A stretch of DNA of 64,000 nucleotides, taken from NCBI GenBank assembly GCA_040112665.1, contig CP157796.1, positions 808,813 to 872,812 of the forward strand, written 5' to 3'. Below, one piece after another: positions 37,783 to 45,568 of this stretch; within the stretch, counting starts at the first letter, position 1, and each line of letters starts with the position of its first letter. Position numbers and translations under genes: made by a program. This stretch comes from Oceanicaulis sp. (GTDB lineage: Bacteria; Pseudomonadota; Alphaproteobacteria; Caulobacterales; Maricaulaceae). Under the pieces are notes generated by a model. That model made no database searches, was not told the DNA's origin, and saw only the letters and a program-made list of their open reading frames with translations.

Positions 37783-39570
37783 ATGATCCGCTTCCTTTTC
37801 GGCTTCGCCGTTCTCGCCGCCGCCCTCGCGGGCTTCGTCTTCCTTCTGCCCACGCCGGACGCCGCAGACCGTCCGGTCGCAGGCGGGGCGAGCTCCACCC
37901 TCGCGATCACGAACGTGACGGTGTTCGACGGAACCGCCTTTGACGAAGACCAGACGATCGTGATCGACGGCGCCCGCATCGCGGCGGCAGGTCCCGGCAT
38001 CGCCCCGCCTCAGGGCGCGACCGTGCTCGACGGGACGGGCCTGGTGGCGCTGCCCGGGCTGATCGACGCGCACACCCATAGCTGGGGCGAGGCGCTCACG
38101 GCTGCGCTCGACTTCGGCGTGACCGCCCAGCTCGACATGTTCGGCGCAGCCTCCGAGCTGCCTGCGACGCGGGCCGCGCGGGAGGATCTGTCGGTCACCG
38201 ACCGCGCCGATCTGTTCAGCGCCGGCATGCTGGCCACGGTCGAGGGCGGTCACGGCACGCAGTTCGGCGTGCCGGTCGACACGCTCGCAGGGCCGGACGA
38301 GGCCGAGCGTTGGGTGGAGGCGCGCATCGAGGAGGGCTCGGACTACATCAAGCTCGTCTACATGCCCCGCTCGCCCTGGTTCGAGAGCCTCGACCTCGAC
38401 ATCGCCACGGCCCTGATCGAGGCGGCCCACGCGCGCGGTCTTCTGGCCGTCGCCCATATCGACACGCTGGAAGGCGCGCGCGAGATGGTCGCGGCCGGGA
38501 TCGACGGGCTGGTGCACATCTTCGCCGACGCGCCCGCCGACGCTGCTTTTCTGGAGGCGGCGCGCGAGGCGGACGTCTTCGTCATTCCCACCCTGGCGGT
38601 GATCGCCTCGATCGCCGCAGAGGACGGCGCGCGGGCGCTGGCGGCCGATCCGCGCGTCGCCGACCGCCTGTCGGCCTCGGCCCGGCGCTCGCTGGAAGGC
38701 GGGTTCGGCATGCCGCCCAGCCCGCGCTACCAGTATCCGCTCGCCGCCGCGAACGTGCGGGCGCTGCACGAGGCGGGCGTGACGATCCTGGCGGGGTCTG
38801 ACGCGCCCAATCCGGGCACGGCCTACGGGGTGAGCCTTCATCACGAGCTGCAGCTTCTCACTGCGGCGGGCCTCAGCCCGGCAGAAGCGCTGCGGGCTGC
38901 GACCGAAGGGCCTGCGCGCGCCTTCGGGCTCGAGAACCGCGGCGTGATCGCGCCGGGCGCACGCGCCGACCTGGTGCTGCTCGAGGCCAACCCACGCGAG
39001 GGCGTGAACGCCACGCTGTCGATCGCGAACATTGTGCGCAACGGGGTGCTGGCCGGTGAGACCGCGCAGCCCGGAGCGGGCGGCGCCGGCGTTGGGCTCG
39101 ACACCAACGATATCGCGGTCTTCGACGCGGCGACCAACGGCTTCGCCTGGACCGCGACGACCGATGCGATGGCGGGCGGAAGCTCGACCGCGGCGCTGTC
39201 GGCGGAAGGCGGCGTGCTGCGCACCGAGATCGCCGTGCGTCCCGGTTTCGCCTTCCCCTGGGCCGGTCCGGGATATTTCCCCGCCTCCCAGAGCGCCAGC
39301 GCGCTCGATCTTTCAGGCCGCACGCTGGTCTTGCGCCTGCGCGCCGCGCCGGGGGAGTATCGGGTGATGGTCTTCAATCCCGAGCTTGCCGGCGTGCCGC
39401 CCATGGTTTCCATCACGCTTGACGAAGACTGGACCACGGTGAGGCTGGAGCTCGACGATATCGGAGGCTTCGAGTCCAGCGCCTTCGCCGGATTCGCCGT
39501 GGTCGGCGGCCCGGCTCTGGGCGAAGGCTGGATCGAGATCGGCGAGGCGCGATTTGAGACGGCTCCATGA
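37783..39570 (+). CDS. Amidohydrolase with C-terminal CIA30-like domain
   Basis: Predicted 595-residue metal-dependent hydrolase with an N-terminal signal/anchor (IRFLFGFAVLAAALAGFVFLL). The metal-site motifs are in order: GLIDAHTHSWG (HxH), DYIKLVYM (bridging lysine), LLAVAHIDTLE and GLVHIFADAP (histidines), and LAGSDAPNPGTAYG (aspartate). Residues from about 440 form a beta-rich CIA30-like domain (FAWTATTDAMAGGSSTAAL ... VRLELDDIGGFE). It is probably periplasmic or membrane-tethered. It lies inside the exporter/two-component operon and overlaps the kinase start by ATGA, so it may act on the exported or sensed compound. Substrate unknown. Confidence 0.9.
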   Translation: MIRFLFGFAVLAAALAGFVFLLPTPDAADRPVAGGASSTLAITNVTVFDGTAFDEDQTIVIDGARIAAAGPGIAPPQGATVLDGTGLVALPGLIDAHTHSWGEALTAALDFGVTAQLDMFGAASELPATRAAREDLSVTDRADLFSAGMLATVEGGHGTQFGVPVDTLAGPDEAERWVEARIEEGSDYIKLVYMPRSPWFESLDLDIATALIEAAHARGLLAVAHIDTLEGAREMVAAGIDGLVHIFADAPADAAFLEAAREADVFVIPTLAVIASIAAEDGARALAADPRVADRLSASARRSLEGGFGMPPSPRYQYPLAAANVRALHEAGVTILAGSDAPNPGTAYGVSLHHELQLLTAAGLSPAEALRAATEGPARAFGLENRGVIAPGARADLVLLEANPREGVNATLSIANIVRNGVLAGETAQPGAGGAGVGLDTNDIAVFDAATNGFAWTATTDAMAGGSSTAALSAEGGVLRTEIAVRPGFAFPWAGPGYFPASQSASALDLSGRTLVLRLRAAPGEYRVMVFNPELAGVPPMVSITLDEDWTTVRLELDDIGGFESSAFAGFAVVGGPALGEGWIEIGEARFETAP

Positions 39571-40718
39571 GTGACCGGTGGCAGGTGAGCCCGGCGCCGG
39601 GCGGGACCGGGCGGGCGGGCCGGACGGACCGGCCCTGGTCGGTCGCCAGCGGCGAGGGGCTCGACCAGAGCCCCTGGTTCTACCTGCTCTATCTTCTGTT
39701 CTACTTCACGCCCTGGTTCTTCGAAGCGCCGAGCCGGTTCGATGCGATCGCCGGGATCGCCGTGGCGGCGGCGTTCGCGCCGATCTACCTGCTGTGCATG
39801 GGCAAGGGGCCGGCGCCGGCCCTGTCAGGCGCGGCGGTCGCGCTGGCGCTCAGCCTGATCCTCGCCCCGCTCAACGGGCTCAGCGGCAATTACGCGATCT
39901 TCGCGGTCACCATGGCGGCGAGCGTGCGGCCCAAACGGCTCGCCCTGGCGGCGATGGGCGTCGTCGCGCTGGTTTACCTGCCCGTCTCGGCCTTCCTTTT
40001 GCCGGTGTCGATATTCGAGATCGCCCTGACCAGCTTCATCGCGGTGATGGTGGGCCTGGCGACCATGGCCGGGTTCGACACCGCCGAGAAGATGAGCCTG
40101 AAGGAGCGCGCTTTGCGCCTCGACGCCGAGCTGGCCGCCGTGCGCGAGCGCGAGCGCATCGCGCGCGATCTGCATGACGTGCTGGGCCACACGCTGACCA
40201 CGATCGCAGTGAAATCCGACCTCGCGGGACGCCTGATGGATGCCGATCCTGACGCCGCGCGCCGCGAGATCGCCGAGATCCGTGACGCCTCGCGGGCGAC
40301 GCTGCGCGATGTCCGCGCTGCGGTGGCGGGCATGAACGCCACCACGCTCACCGCCGAGATCGAGCGGGCGCGGCGGTCCCTCGCCAGCGCCGGGGTCGCG
40401 CTGACGGTGAGCGGGGATGCGCCCGGCCTCGAACCGCGTGCGGAAACCGCGCTGGGTCTTTCTGTCCGGGAGGCGGCGACCAACATCATCCGCCACGCCG
40501 GCGCGAAAACCGCCAGGCTCACCCTCGAACGCAGGGAGAGCCTGGCCCGCATCGAGATCGAGGACGACGGAGGCGGCGCCGCGCCGGTCGAGGGCGAAGG
40601 GCTGACCGGCATGCGCCGGCGGCTCGAAGCGCTGGGCGGGCGGCTGAAGACCGGGCGCGGCGAAACCGGCGTGCGGATCGTCGCAGAAGCGCCCGCGAGC
40701 GCGAGGCTTGAACCATGA
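39567..40718 (+). CDS. DesK/NarL-type membrane histidine kinase
   Basis: Predicted 383-residue kinase. Residues 30-160 hold about five membrane segments (FYLLYLLFYFTPWFF and others). The HisKA_3 box is RERIARDLHDVLGHTLTTIA with the phospho-histidine in DLHD. The ATPase domain shows LSVREAATNIIRHAGAKTA, IEDDGGGAAP and GLTGMRRRLEALGGRL. This is the DesK/LiaS-like class with membrane-embedded sensing. It overlaps both the amidohydrolase and the response regulator by 4 bp. Confidence 0.92.
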   Translation: MSDRWQVSPAPGGTGRAGRTDRPWSVASGEGLDQSPWFYLLYLLFYFTPWFFEAPSRFDAIAGIAVAAAFAPIYLLCMGKGPAPALSGAAVALALSLILAPLNGLSGNYAIFAVTMAASVRPKRLALAAMGVVALVYLPVSAFLLPVSIFEIALTSFIAVMVGLATMAGFDTAEKMSLKERALRLDAELAAVRERERIARDLHDVLGHTLTTIAVKSDLAGRLMDADPDAARREIAEIRDASRATLRDVRAAVAGMNATTLTAEIERARRSLASAGVALTVSGDAPGLEPRAETALGLSVREAATNIIRHAGAKTARLTLERRESLARIEIEDDGGGAAPVEGEGLTGMRRRLEALGGRLKTGRGETGVRIVAEAPASARLEP

Positions 40719-41317
40719 TCCGGATCGTCATCGCAGAGGACCAGTCGCTGCTGCGCGGCGCGCTCGCCACGCTTCTCGGGCTCGAACCCGATATCGAGGT
40801 CGCCGCCGCGGCGTCCGACGGCGAGGAGGCGCTCTCCCTGGTCGCGCAGCACGATCCCGACGTTCTGGTCGCCGATATCGAGATGCCCGGCCTTACGGGT
40901 CTGGACGTGGCCGATACGCTGCGCAGCAAGGGCGCGCGCACGAAAGTGCTGATCGTCACGACCTTCGCCCGGCCGGGCTATCTTCAGCGCGCCCTGCAGG
41001 CCGGCGTGCTGGGCTATGTGCTGAAGGACGCGCCCAGCGAAGATCTCGCCGACGCGGTCCGCAAGGTGGCCGCCGGTCAGCGGGCGGTCGCCGCCGAACT
41101 CGCCGAGCAGGCCTGGGCGGCGGACGCCGGGCTCACCAATCGCGAGCGGGAGATATTGAGGCTGGTCGAAGCGGGGCGGTCTAACAAGGAGATCGCCCGC
41201 GAACTCGACCTGTCGCCGGGCACGGTCCGCAACTATCTGGCCGACGCGGGCGGCAAGCTCGGCGCGGCGAACCGGATCGAAGCCTTCCAGATCGCCCGGC
41301 AGAACGGCTGGCTTTAG
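40715..41317 (+). CDS. DesR/NarL-type response regulator
   Basis: Predicted 200-residue regulator. The receiver domain has IVIAEDQSLLRGALATLLG, phospho-acceptor VLVADIEMPGLTGLDVA, and the lysine in YVLKDAPSEDLADAV. The HTH is LTNREREILRLVEAGRSNKE followed by IARELDLSPGTVRNYL. It overlaps the kinase by ATGA and is the last gene of the ABC-amidohydrolase-kinase operon. The TGAC-N4-GTCA pair before the operon is the natural candidate target. Confidence 0.93.
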   Translation: MIRIVIAEDQSLLRGALATLLGLEPDIEVAAAASDGEEALSLVAQHDPDVLVADIEMPGLTGLDVADTLRSKGARTKVLIVTTFARPGYLQRALQAGVLGYVLKDAPSEDLADAVRKVAAGQRAVAAELAEQAWAADAGLTNREREILRLVEAGRSNKEIARELDLSPGTVRNYLADAGGKLGAANRIEAFQIARQNGWL

Positions 41318-41327
41318 GGCGCGAACG

Positions 41328-41361
41328 CAAAAACGCCCCGCTCGTCAGGCGAGCAGGGCGT
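41328..41361 (-). terminator. Intrinsic terminator between convergent operons
   Basis: A 12-bp stem with one mismatch (41333-41344 and 41350-41361) around TCAGG. On the minus strand it is followed by TTTTTGCG, ending the phyR-DUF1328 unit. On the plus strand the tail (CTTGTCT) is poorer, but it could also help end the response-regulator operon. Confidence 0.8.
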
Positions 41362-41385
41362 CTTGTCTGCGTCCTTGCGGCCCCC

Positions 41386-41559
41386 TCAGACCGGCGGACG
41401 CCCTTTGAGCGCGTCGCCGATCGCGGCCAGAACCGCGAGGGCCAGAGCGATGAAGAACAGCCATTTGGCGATCGTCGCGGCCGCGCCGGCCAGCACGCCG
41501 AAGCCCAGGACCGCAGCGACGAGCGCGATCAGGGCGAAGGCGAGGGCGAAGCCGAACAC
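41386..41559 (-). CDS. DUF1328 family small membrane protein
   Basis: The ORF (GTG 41559 to TGA 41386, 57 residues) encodes MFGFALAFALIALVAAVLGF followed by a second hydrophobic stretch and KGRPPV at the end. This is the DUF1328 (YtjA-like) two-helix protein; the GVLAGAAATIAKWLFFIAL middle is the family hallmark. GGAG precedes the GTG by nine bases. It begins 6 bp after phyR and ends before a shared terminator, so it is cotranscribed with phyR and thus expected in the general stress response. Confidence 0.85.
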   Translation of the reverse strand: MFGFALAFALIALVAAVLGFGVLAGAAATIAKWLFFIALALAVLAAIGDALKGRPPV

Positions 41560-41565
41560 GTGCGC

Positions 41566-42354
41566 TTACTCCGCCGCCGTCGCCGGCTCGTCTTCGGCGA
41601 AGAACAGCGCCTGGCTGATCGTCGCGCTGACGGTTTCGGGCATGAACGGCTTGGTGATCAGATAGGTCGGCTCGGGCCGTTCGCCGGTCAGCAGCCGTTC
41701 GGGATAGGCGGTGATGAAGATCACCGGCTTGGTCTGCTCGGCGAGGATGTCCTTGACCGCGTCGATCCCGGAGCTGTCGTCGGCGAGCTGGATGTCGGCC
41801 AGGATCAGGCCCGGCTTGGTCTCCGAAGCCAGCTTGACCGCCTCGTCGCGCGTGCGCGCCACGCCGACGATCTCGTGCTTCATGCCTTCCACGATCGCCT
41901 GGATGTCGAGCGCGATGATCGGCTCGTCCTCGATGATCATGACGCGCGTGGTCAGACCGCCTTCGAGATCGCGCTGGGCCTGGACGAGCTGTTTCTGCGC
42001 CTCCTCTTCGGAAATACGCAGGATTTTCGCCGCGTCGGACAGGGAGAACCCTTCCACCGCAGTCAGCAGCATGACCTGACGGGCTTTTGGCGTGATGCGC
42101 GACAGGCGTGCGCCGACCCCGTCGCCCTCCTGCGGATCCTCCGCGCCGGGGCCTTCAGGGGTGAAGGTGGCGTGAAACAGCTGGTAGAGCGCGACGCTCG
42201 GCGACAGGTCGGTGTCGAAAGACTCCTCGCCGGCGATGACCGCTTCGAGGCACGCCCGGACCCGCGCATCCCCGCTCTCCTGCGAGCCCGTGAGAATGCG
42301 GGCGTAGCGGCGCAGGTAAGGAATATGCGGCCGTATGGCGTCGGAGAAACTCAT
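41566..42354 (-). CDS. phyR: General stress response regulator PhyR
   Basis: Predicted 262-residue anti-anti-sigma factor. Residues 1 to about 130 form the sigma-like domain (HIPYLRRYARILTGSQESGD; TPKARQVMLLTAVEGFSLSDAAKILRIS). Residues 136 to 255 form a receiver: VMIIEDEPIIALDIQAIV, phospho-acceptor GLILADIQLADDSSG, and the FATGUY-type end FITAYPERLLTGERPE/TYLITKPF. When phosphorylated it sequesters NepR and frees EcfG. The ATG 42354 has GGGAGG seven bases upstream. Its promoter is an exact EcfG consensus. DUF1328 follows after 6 bp. Confidence 0.97.
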   Translation of the reverse strand: MSFSDAIRPHIPYLRRYARILTGSQESGDARVRACLEAVIAGEESFDTDLSPSVALYQLFHATFTPEGPGAEDPQEGDGVGARLSRITPKARQVMLLTAVEGFSLSDAAKILRISEEEAQKQLVQAQRDLEGGLTTRVMIIEDEPIIALDIQAIVEGMKHEIVGVARTRDEAVKLASETKPGLILADIQLADDSSGIDAVKDILAEQTKPVIFITAYPERLLTGERPEPTYLITKPFMPETVSATISQALFFAEDEPATAAE

Positions 42355-42388
42355 CAAAAACCCTCCCGGACAAACTCGATGTGGCTTC

Positions 42389-42414
42389 AACGCCGCACGA
42401 TGCGGGCTGGTTCC
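42389..42414 (-). promoter_or_regulatory. EcfG-type promoter of phyR
   Basis: On the minus strand GGAAC (42414-42410), 17 bases, CGTT (42392-42389), 34 bp before the phyR start. Exact match to GGAAC-N16/17-CGTT; gives positive feedback on phyR. Confidence 0.88.
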
Positions 42415-42432
42415 ATGGCGAACGCCGCGCGT

Positions 42433-42457
42433 GGAACATAACCAAGGCTAGGGCGTT
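42433..42457 (+). promoter_or_regulatory. EcfG-type promoter of nepR-ecfG
   Basis: GGAAC (42433-42437), 16 bases, CGTT (42454-42457), 77 bp before the nepR start. Exact consensus. Its -35 lies 18 bp from the phyR -35, so the two promoters are back to back. Confidence 0.88.
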
Positions 42458-42534
42458 CAGACCCTCGTGCAACTCGCCGTCTCCAAAGGGGTGGGGCGGC
42501 GCCGGTTTTCGCCCGGACCGAACGGATCAGGTAA

Positions 42535-42771
42535 ATGGACGGCATGAGCAAGAAACCCGACGACGAGAAAACGCCTTCGCCCACGGACGCCGCGTCCGCG
42601 CGCGAACGGCAGAAACTGATCGGCCGCCGGCTGCAGTCGTTTTTCGACGACACCATCCAGCAGGGCGTGCCCGACGAATTCGAAAAGCTCCTCAGCCAGC
42701 TCGACGAGGCCGAAGCCGACCGCGACGGCGAGAAGGCCGACGGCGACGCGCGCAAGGGCGCGGGGAGCTAG
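42535..42771 (+). CDS. nepR: Anti-sigma factor NepR
   Basis: Predicted 78-residue anti-sigma factor that holds EcfG inactive until PhyR~P displaces it. The two amphipathic helices are in IGRRLQSFFDDTIQQG and VPDEFEKLLSQLDEA, the NepR hallmark, flanked by disordered charged ends. ATG 42535 or 42544 could both be used; neither has a strong ribosome binding site. The stop lies 3 bp before the ecfG start. Confidence 0.95.
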   Translation: MDGMSKKPDDEKTPSPTDAASARERQKLIGRRLQSFFDDTIQQGVPDEFEKLLSQLDEAEADRDGEKADGDARKGAGS

Positions 42772-42774
42772 GCC

Positions 42775-43395
42775 ATGGACGGTGCTTCCAAACCCGATAT
42801 CGAACCGCTGTCCAATCGCGAGTTCCGCGAGGAGCTCACCGCCGCGATCCCCTATATGCGGGCCTTCGCGCGAAGCCTGACGAGCAACGACGCCGCCGCC
42901 GACGACCTGACCCAGGACGCGCTGGTCAAGGCCTGGCGCGCGCGCGACCGGTTCAAAGCCGGCACGAATTTCCGCGCCTGGGTCTTCACCATCGTCAGAA
43001 ACCAGTTCTATTCCGACCAGCGCCGGTCCTGGCGCCAGGCGCCGTGGGACGAGGAAAAGGCCAAGCGCACCCTGTCGGGGCCGCAGGGTCTCGATTCGAT
43101 GATGGCGCTGGACGAGCTGCGCCGCGCGCTTCAGAACCTGCCCGAGGACCAGCGCGAGGCGATCGTGCTCGTCGGCGCGGGCGGCTTCGCCTATGAGGAG
43201 GCCGCGACCATCTGCGGCTGCGCGGTCGGCACGATCAAGAGCCGGGTGAGCCGGGCGCGCAAGGCGCTGGCCGCCATGCTGGAGGAAGGCGCGGACGCTC
43301 TGCCCGACACCGACGAGGGTGAAACCGCCACCGATGCGGCGGAGCTTCTGATGGCTGAAGTGGACGCCCTTGCAAACGGCCGGCGCAACCGCTAG
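42775..43395 (+). CDS. ecfG: General stress ECF sigma factor EcfG
   Basis: Predicted 206-residue extracytoplasmic-function sigma factor of the EcfG class (SigT/RpoE2 analogue). Region 2 includes AAIPYMRAFARSLTSNDAAADDLTQDALVKAWR and FRAWVFTIVRNQFYSD. Region 4 includes LPEDQREAIVLVGAGGFAYEEAATICGCAVGTIKSRVSRARKAL. A longer acidic C-terminal tail (about 30 residues, DALPDTDEGE...) is present. It is cotranscribed with nepR and directs transcription from GGAAC-N16/17-CGTT promoters, several of which occur in this window. Confidence 0.97.
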   Translation: MDGASKPDIEPLSNREFREELTAAIPYMRAFARSLTSNDAAADDLTQDALVKAWRARDRFKAGTNFRAWVFTIVRNQFYSDQRRSWRQAPWDEEKAKRTLSGPQGLDSMMALDELRRALQNLPEDQREAIVLVGAGGFAYEEAATICGCAVGTIKSRVSRARKALAAMLEEGADALPDTDEGETATDAAELLMAEVDALANGRRNR

Positions 43396-43427
43396 CCGGG
43401 GAGGCCGAAGCCAGCGAGGCACGGCGC

Positions 43428-45110
43428 ATGGAATTCAGGCCGAAGCGCGGATTGCGGCTGCAACTGATTGCTGTGCTCGCGATCGCGCTGAGCCCGCTGC
43501 TTCTGCTGTCCGCCGTCCAGTCCTGGTTCGAGTACCGTGACGAGCGCCGGCAGGAGACGCGGCTGCTTTTCTCCACATCCCTGGTTGCGAGCCAGGACCT
43601 CGAGGCGGCGCTACAACGTGCAAGCGGAATGGCGGCCGCGGTGTCGTCGCGCGCCTTCGCGTTCCTGACCGACGCCGAGGGTTGCCAGCGCGCGTTCGCC
43701 CGGATCGCCGAGACCGACGAGATGATCGCCAACATCTCGCTGATCGACACGGACGGCCGGCCGGTGTGCAGCTCCATGCCCGCCCCGCCGGAAGCGAACG
43801 CCTCGGAGCGGCGATTTTTTCAACGTCTCAGATCGGGGGCCCAGGCCTCGTTTTCCCGGGTCTACTTCGGTCCGATCTCACGCCGGCCCGTGATCGTCGC
43901 CGGGCGCCGGGTGACCTCGGCGAGCGATGGAGGCTTCGCCGGCGCGATCGCGGTTTCGGTCGATTTGAGCGCAGCCTCGGGTCTTCTGCGTCAGGACTTT
44001 CTTCCTGCAGGCGCGGCGATCGCGCTAATCGACGAGGGCGGCGTCACGCCGCTCTATGACGCTGGCGCGGGTGGGCCGAGTTTCGACCTCTCACTGCTCG
44101 ACATCGCGCTCGAAGCGGGCAGCCCCGGCGAGCCCGAGCGCGTGCCGTCGCAAGACTTCGCGCCGGGCTACACGGTCATCACCGCCCCGCTGATCGAGGA
44201 CGAGCTGGGCCTGCTGATCGCCGCGCCCACGCGCGAGATCAACGCCTGGGGCGGGCTGGACGTGCTGGGCACGTTGCTCATCCCCACGATCATGTGGCTG
44301 CTGGCGCTGGCCTGCGTTTGGATCGCGATCGACCTCTTCGTGCTGCGCTGGCTGACCTATCTGGGGCGCATGGCGCGACTCTATGGCGGGGGGCGCTTCG
44401 ACCTGCCCGCAAGGCGCGCGCGCAGCGCGCCCTACGAGGTGCGCGAGCTGGCCGACACGATGGAGCGGATGGCGCAATCGCTCGAACGCCAGACCAGCGA
44501 GCTCGAGGACGTGGTTGAACAGCGCGGCGCGCTGCTGCGGGAAATCCACCACCGGGTGAAGAACAATCTGCAGATCATCGTCAGCCTGCTCAATCTGCAG
44601 GCCGGCCGGCTTGACGATGAACGCGCGCGCGCGCCGCTGTTCGAGGCGCGCCGGCGCATCAATGCGCTCGCCATGGTCCATCGCAGCCTCTACGAGGCCG
44701 AGGACCTGCGCTATGTGCAGATGCGCGGCTTCCTCGACCAGCTGGTCGCAAACCTCACCGACGTGTCGCGCGACGACCGGCTGATCGAGGTGACCGTGCA
44801 CTCCGACGAGATCGCCTTCACGCCCGACCAGACCGCCCCGCTGGCGCTGTTCGTCACCGAAGCGGTGACCAACGCCTTCAAGCACGCCTTCGAGGGGCGC
44901 ACGCACGGCCGGATCGAGGTGCGGCTGAGCTGCATCGAGGACGAGTGTGTCGTCGAGGTGATCGATGACGGGACCGGCGCGGCGGAAGGCGCCGCGCGCG
45001 GCACCGGCTCGTCACTGATGCAGGCCTTCGCCACCCAGCTCGGCGGCGTGGTCGAGGAGGGCGCGCCCGAAGGCGGCGGCCACCGGGCGGCGCTCCGCTT
45101 CCCGAACTGA
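43428..45110 (+). CDS. phyK: PhyK-like sensor histidine kinase (HRxxN/HisKA_2)
   Basis: Predicted 560-residue kinase. Membrane segments are near residues 9-28 (LRLQLIAVLAIALSPLLLL) and 278-305, bracketing an extracytoplasmic sensor region of about 250 residues that looks like a dCache-type fold. A HAMP-like linker follows. The kinase core has REIHHRVKNNLQIIVSLLNLQ (HRxxN) and TEAVTNAFKHAFEGRTHGR, VIDDGTGAAEGA. It lies 32 bp after ecfG, so it is the likely kinase for PhyR. The signal is unknown. Confidence 0.93.
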   Translation: MEFRPKRGLRLQLIAVLAIALSPLLLLSAVQSWFEYRDERRQETRLLFSTSLVASQDLEAALQRASGMAAAVSSRAFAFLTDAEGCQRAFARIAETDEMIANISLIDTDGRPVCSSMPAPPEANASERRFFQRLRSGAQASFSRVYFGPISRRPVIVAGRRVTSASDGGFAGAIAVSVDLSAASGLLRQDFLPAGAAIALIDEGGVTPLYDAGAGGPSFDLSLLDIALEAGSPGEPERVPSQDFAPGYTVITAPLIEDELGLLIAAPTREINAWGGLDVLGTLLIPTIMWLLALACVWIAIDLFVLRWLTYLGRMARLYGGGRFDLPARRARSAPYEVRELADTMERMAQSLERQTSELEDVVEQRGALLREIHHRVKNNLQIIVSLLNLQAGRLDDERARAPLFEARRRINALAMVHRSLYEAEDLRYVQMRGFLDQLVANLTDVSRDDRLIEVTVHSDEIAFTPDQTAPLALFVTEAVTNAFKHAFEGRTHGRIEVRLSCIEDECVVEVIDDGTGAAEGAARGTGSSLMQAFATQLGGVVEEGAPEGGGHRAALRFPN

Positions 45111-45146
45111 CAATCGATCCAGAGGCATAAAGGCATGCAGGCGGCG

Positions 45147-45172
45147 GGAACCTTGCCGGGCCGGTTCACGTT
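45147..45172 (+). promoter_or_regulatory. EcfG-type promoter of entericidin-like operon
   Basis: GGAAC (45147-45151), 17 bases, CGTT (45169-45172), 33 bp before the entericidin-like start. Exact consensus. Confidence 0.85.
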
Positions 45173-45205
45173 CTCAAGGACGTGTCAACCTGTTGGAGGC
45201 AAAAA

Positions 45206-45331
45206 ATGAAATTGTTCGCCGCAACGCTTTTCTCGCTGCTCTTCCTCGCGCTGGGCGGCTGCAACACGATCCAGGGCTTCGGCCAGGACGTCGAGAACAC
45301 CGGTGAAGCCATCGAAGACGCTGGCGAATAA
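45206..45331 (+). CDS. Entericidin A/B family lipoprotein
   Basis: Predicted 41-residue lipoprotein. The signal segment MKLFAATLFSLLFLALGG ends in the lipobox LGGC with C19 as the lipidated residue. The mature part NTIQGFGQDVENTGEAIEDAG is the typical entericidin helix. Entericidins are tiny membrane-anchored stress-induced lipoproteins, originally described as a toxin/antidote pair. GGAGG is six bases before the ATG. An exact EcfG promoter precedes it. No obvious second entericidin partner is seen, although the next small gene is also membrane-associated. Confidence 0.92.
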   Translation: MKLFAATLFSLLFLALGGCNTIQGFGQDVENTGEAIEDAGE

Positions 45332-45347
45332 GCGCGGGAGGTGAGCC

Positions 45348-45389
45348 ATGTTCGCAGCGACCGCAGCTGTACGGAGACGACCCCCGTGA
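45348..45389 (+). CDS. Possible 13-residue leader peptide
   Basis: ATG 45348 is six bases after GGGAGGTG and opens a 13-codon ORF (MFAATAAVRRRPP) whose TGA overlaps the GTG start of the next gene (GTGA). Its initial residues resemble the entericidin start. It may couple translation or simply be chance. No known attenuator motif is seen. Confidence 0.35.
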   Translation: MFAATAAVRRRPP

Positions 45390-45568
45390 CCCAGTCTTTC
45401 AAATCGGACAAGCAGCGCCGCGAGGACGTGCGCCGCGCGGCCGATCCCGATGACGACAAGGCCCTGCTCGACGAGCTCGATTTCGGGCAGAGCACCACGC
45501 GTCTGGCCATGTACCTGGCCGCGACCGGCCTCGGCGCCGCCGCGCTGGTCGCGATCGTGATGGGCTAG
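45386..45568 (+). CDS. Small single-pass membrane protein downstream of entericidin
   Basis: Predicted 60-residue protein. A charged N-terminal half (KSDKQRREDVRRAADPDDDK) is followed by one hydrophobic helix ([21 protein letters not shown]) at the C-terminus, a tail-anchored arrangement. GTG 45386 has GGAG about nine bases upstream. It is probably in the EcfG-driven entericidin operon. The stop shares a CTAG with the convergent TauE/SafE-like gene. No family recognised. Confidence 0.7.
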   Translation: MTQSFKSDKQRREDVRRAADPDDDKALLDELDFGQSTTRLAMYLAATGLGAAALVAIVMG

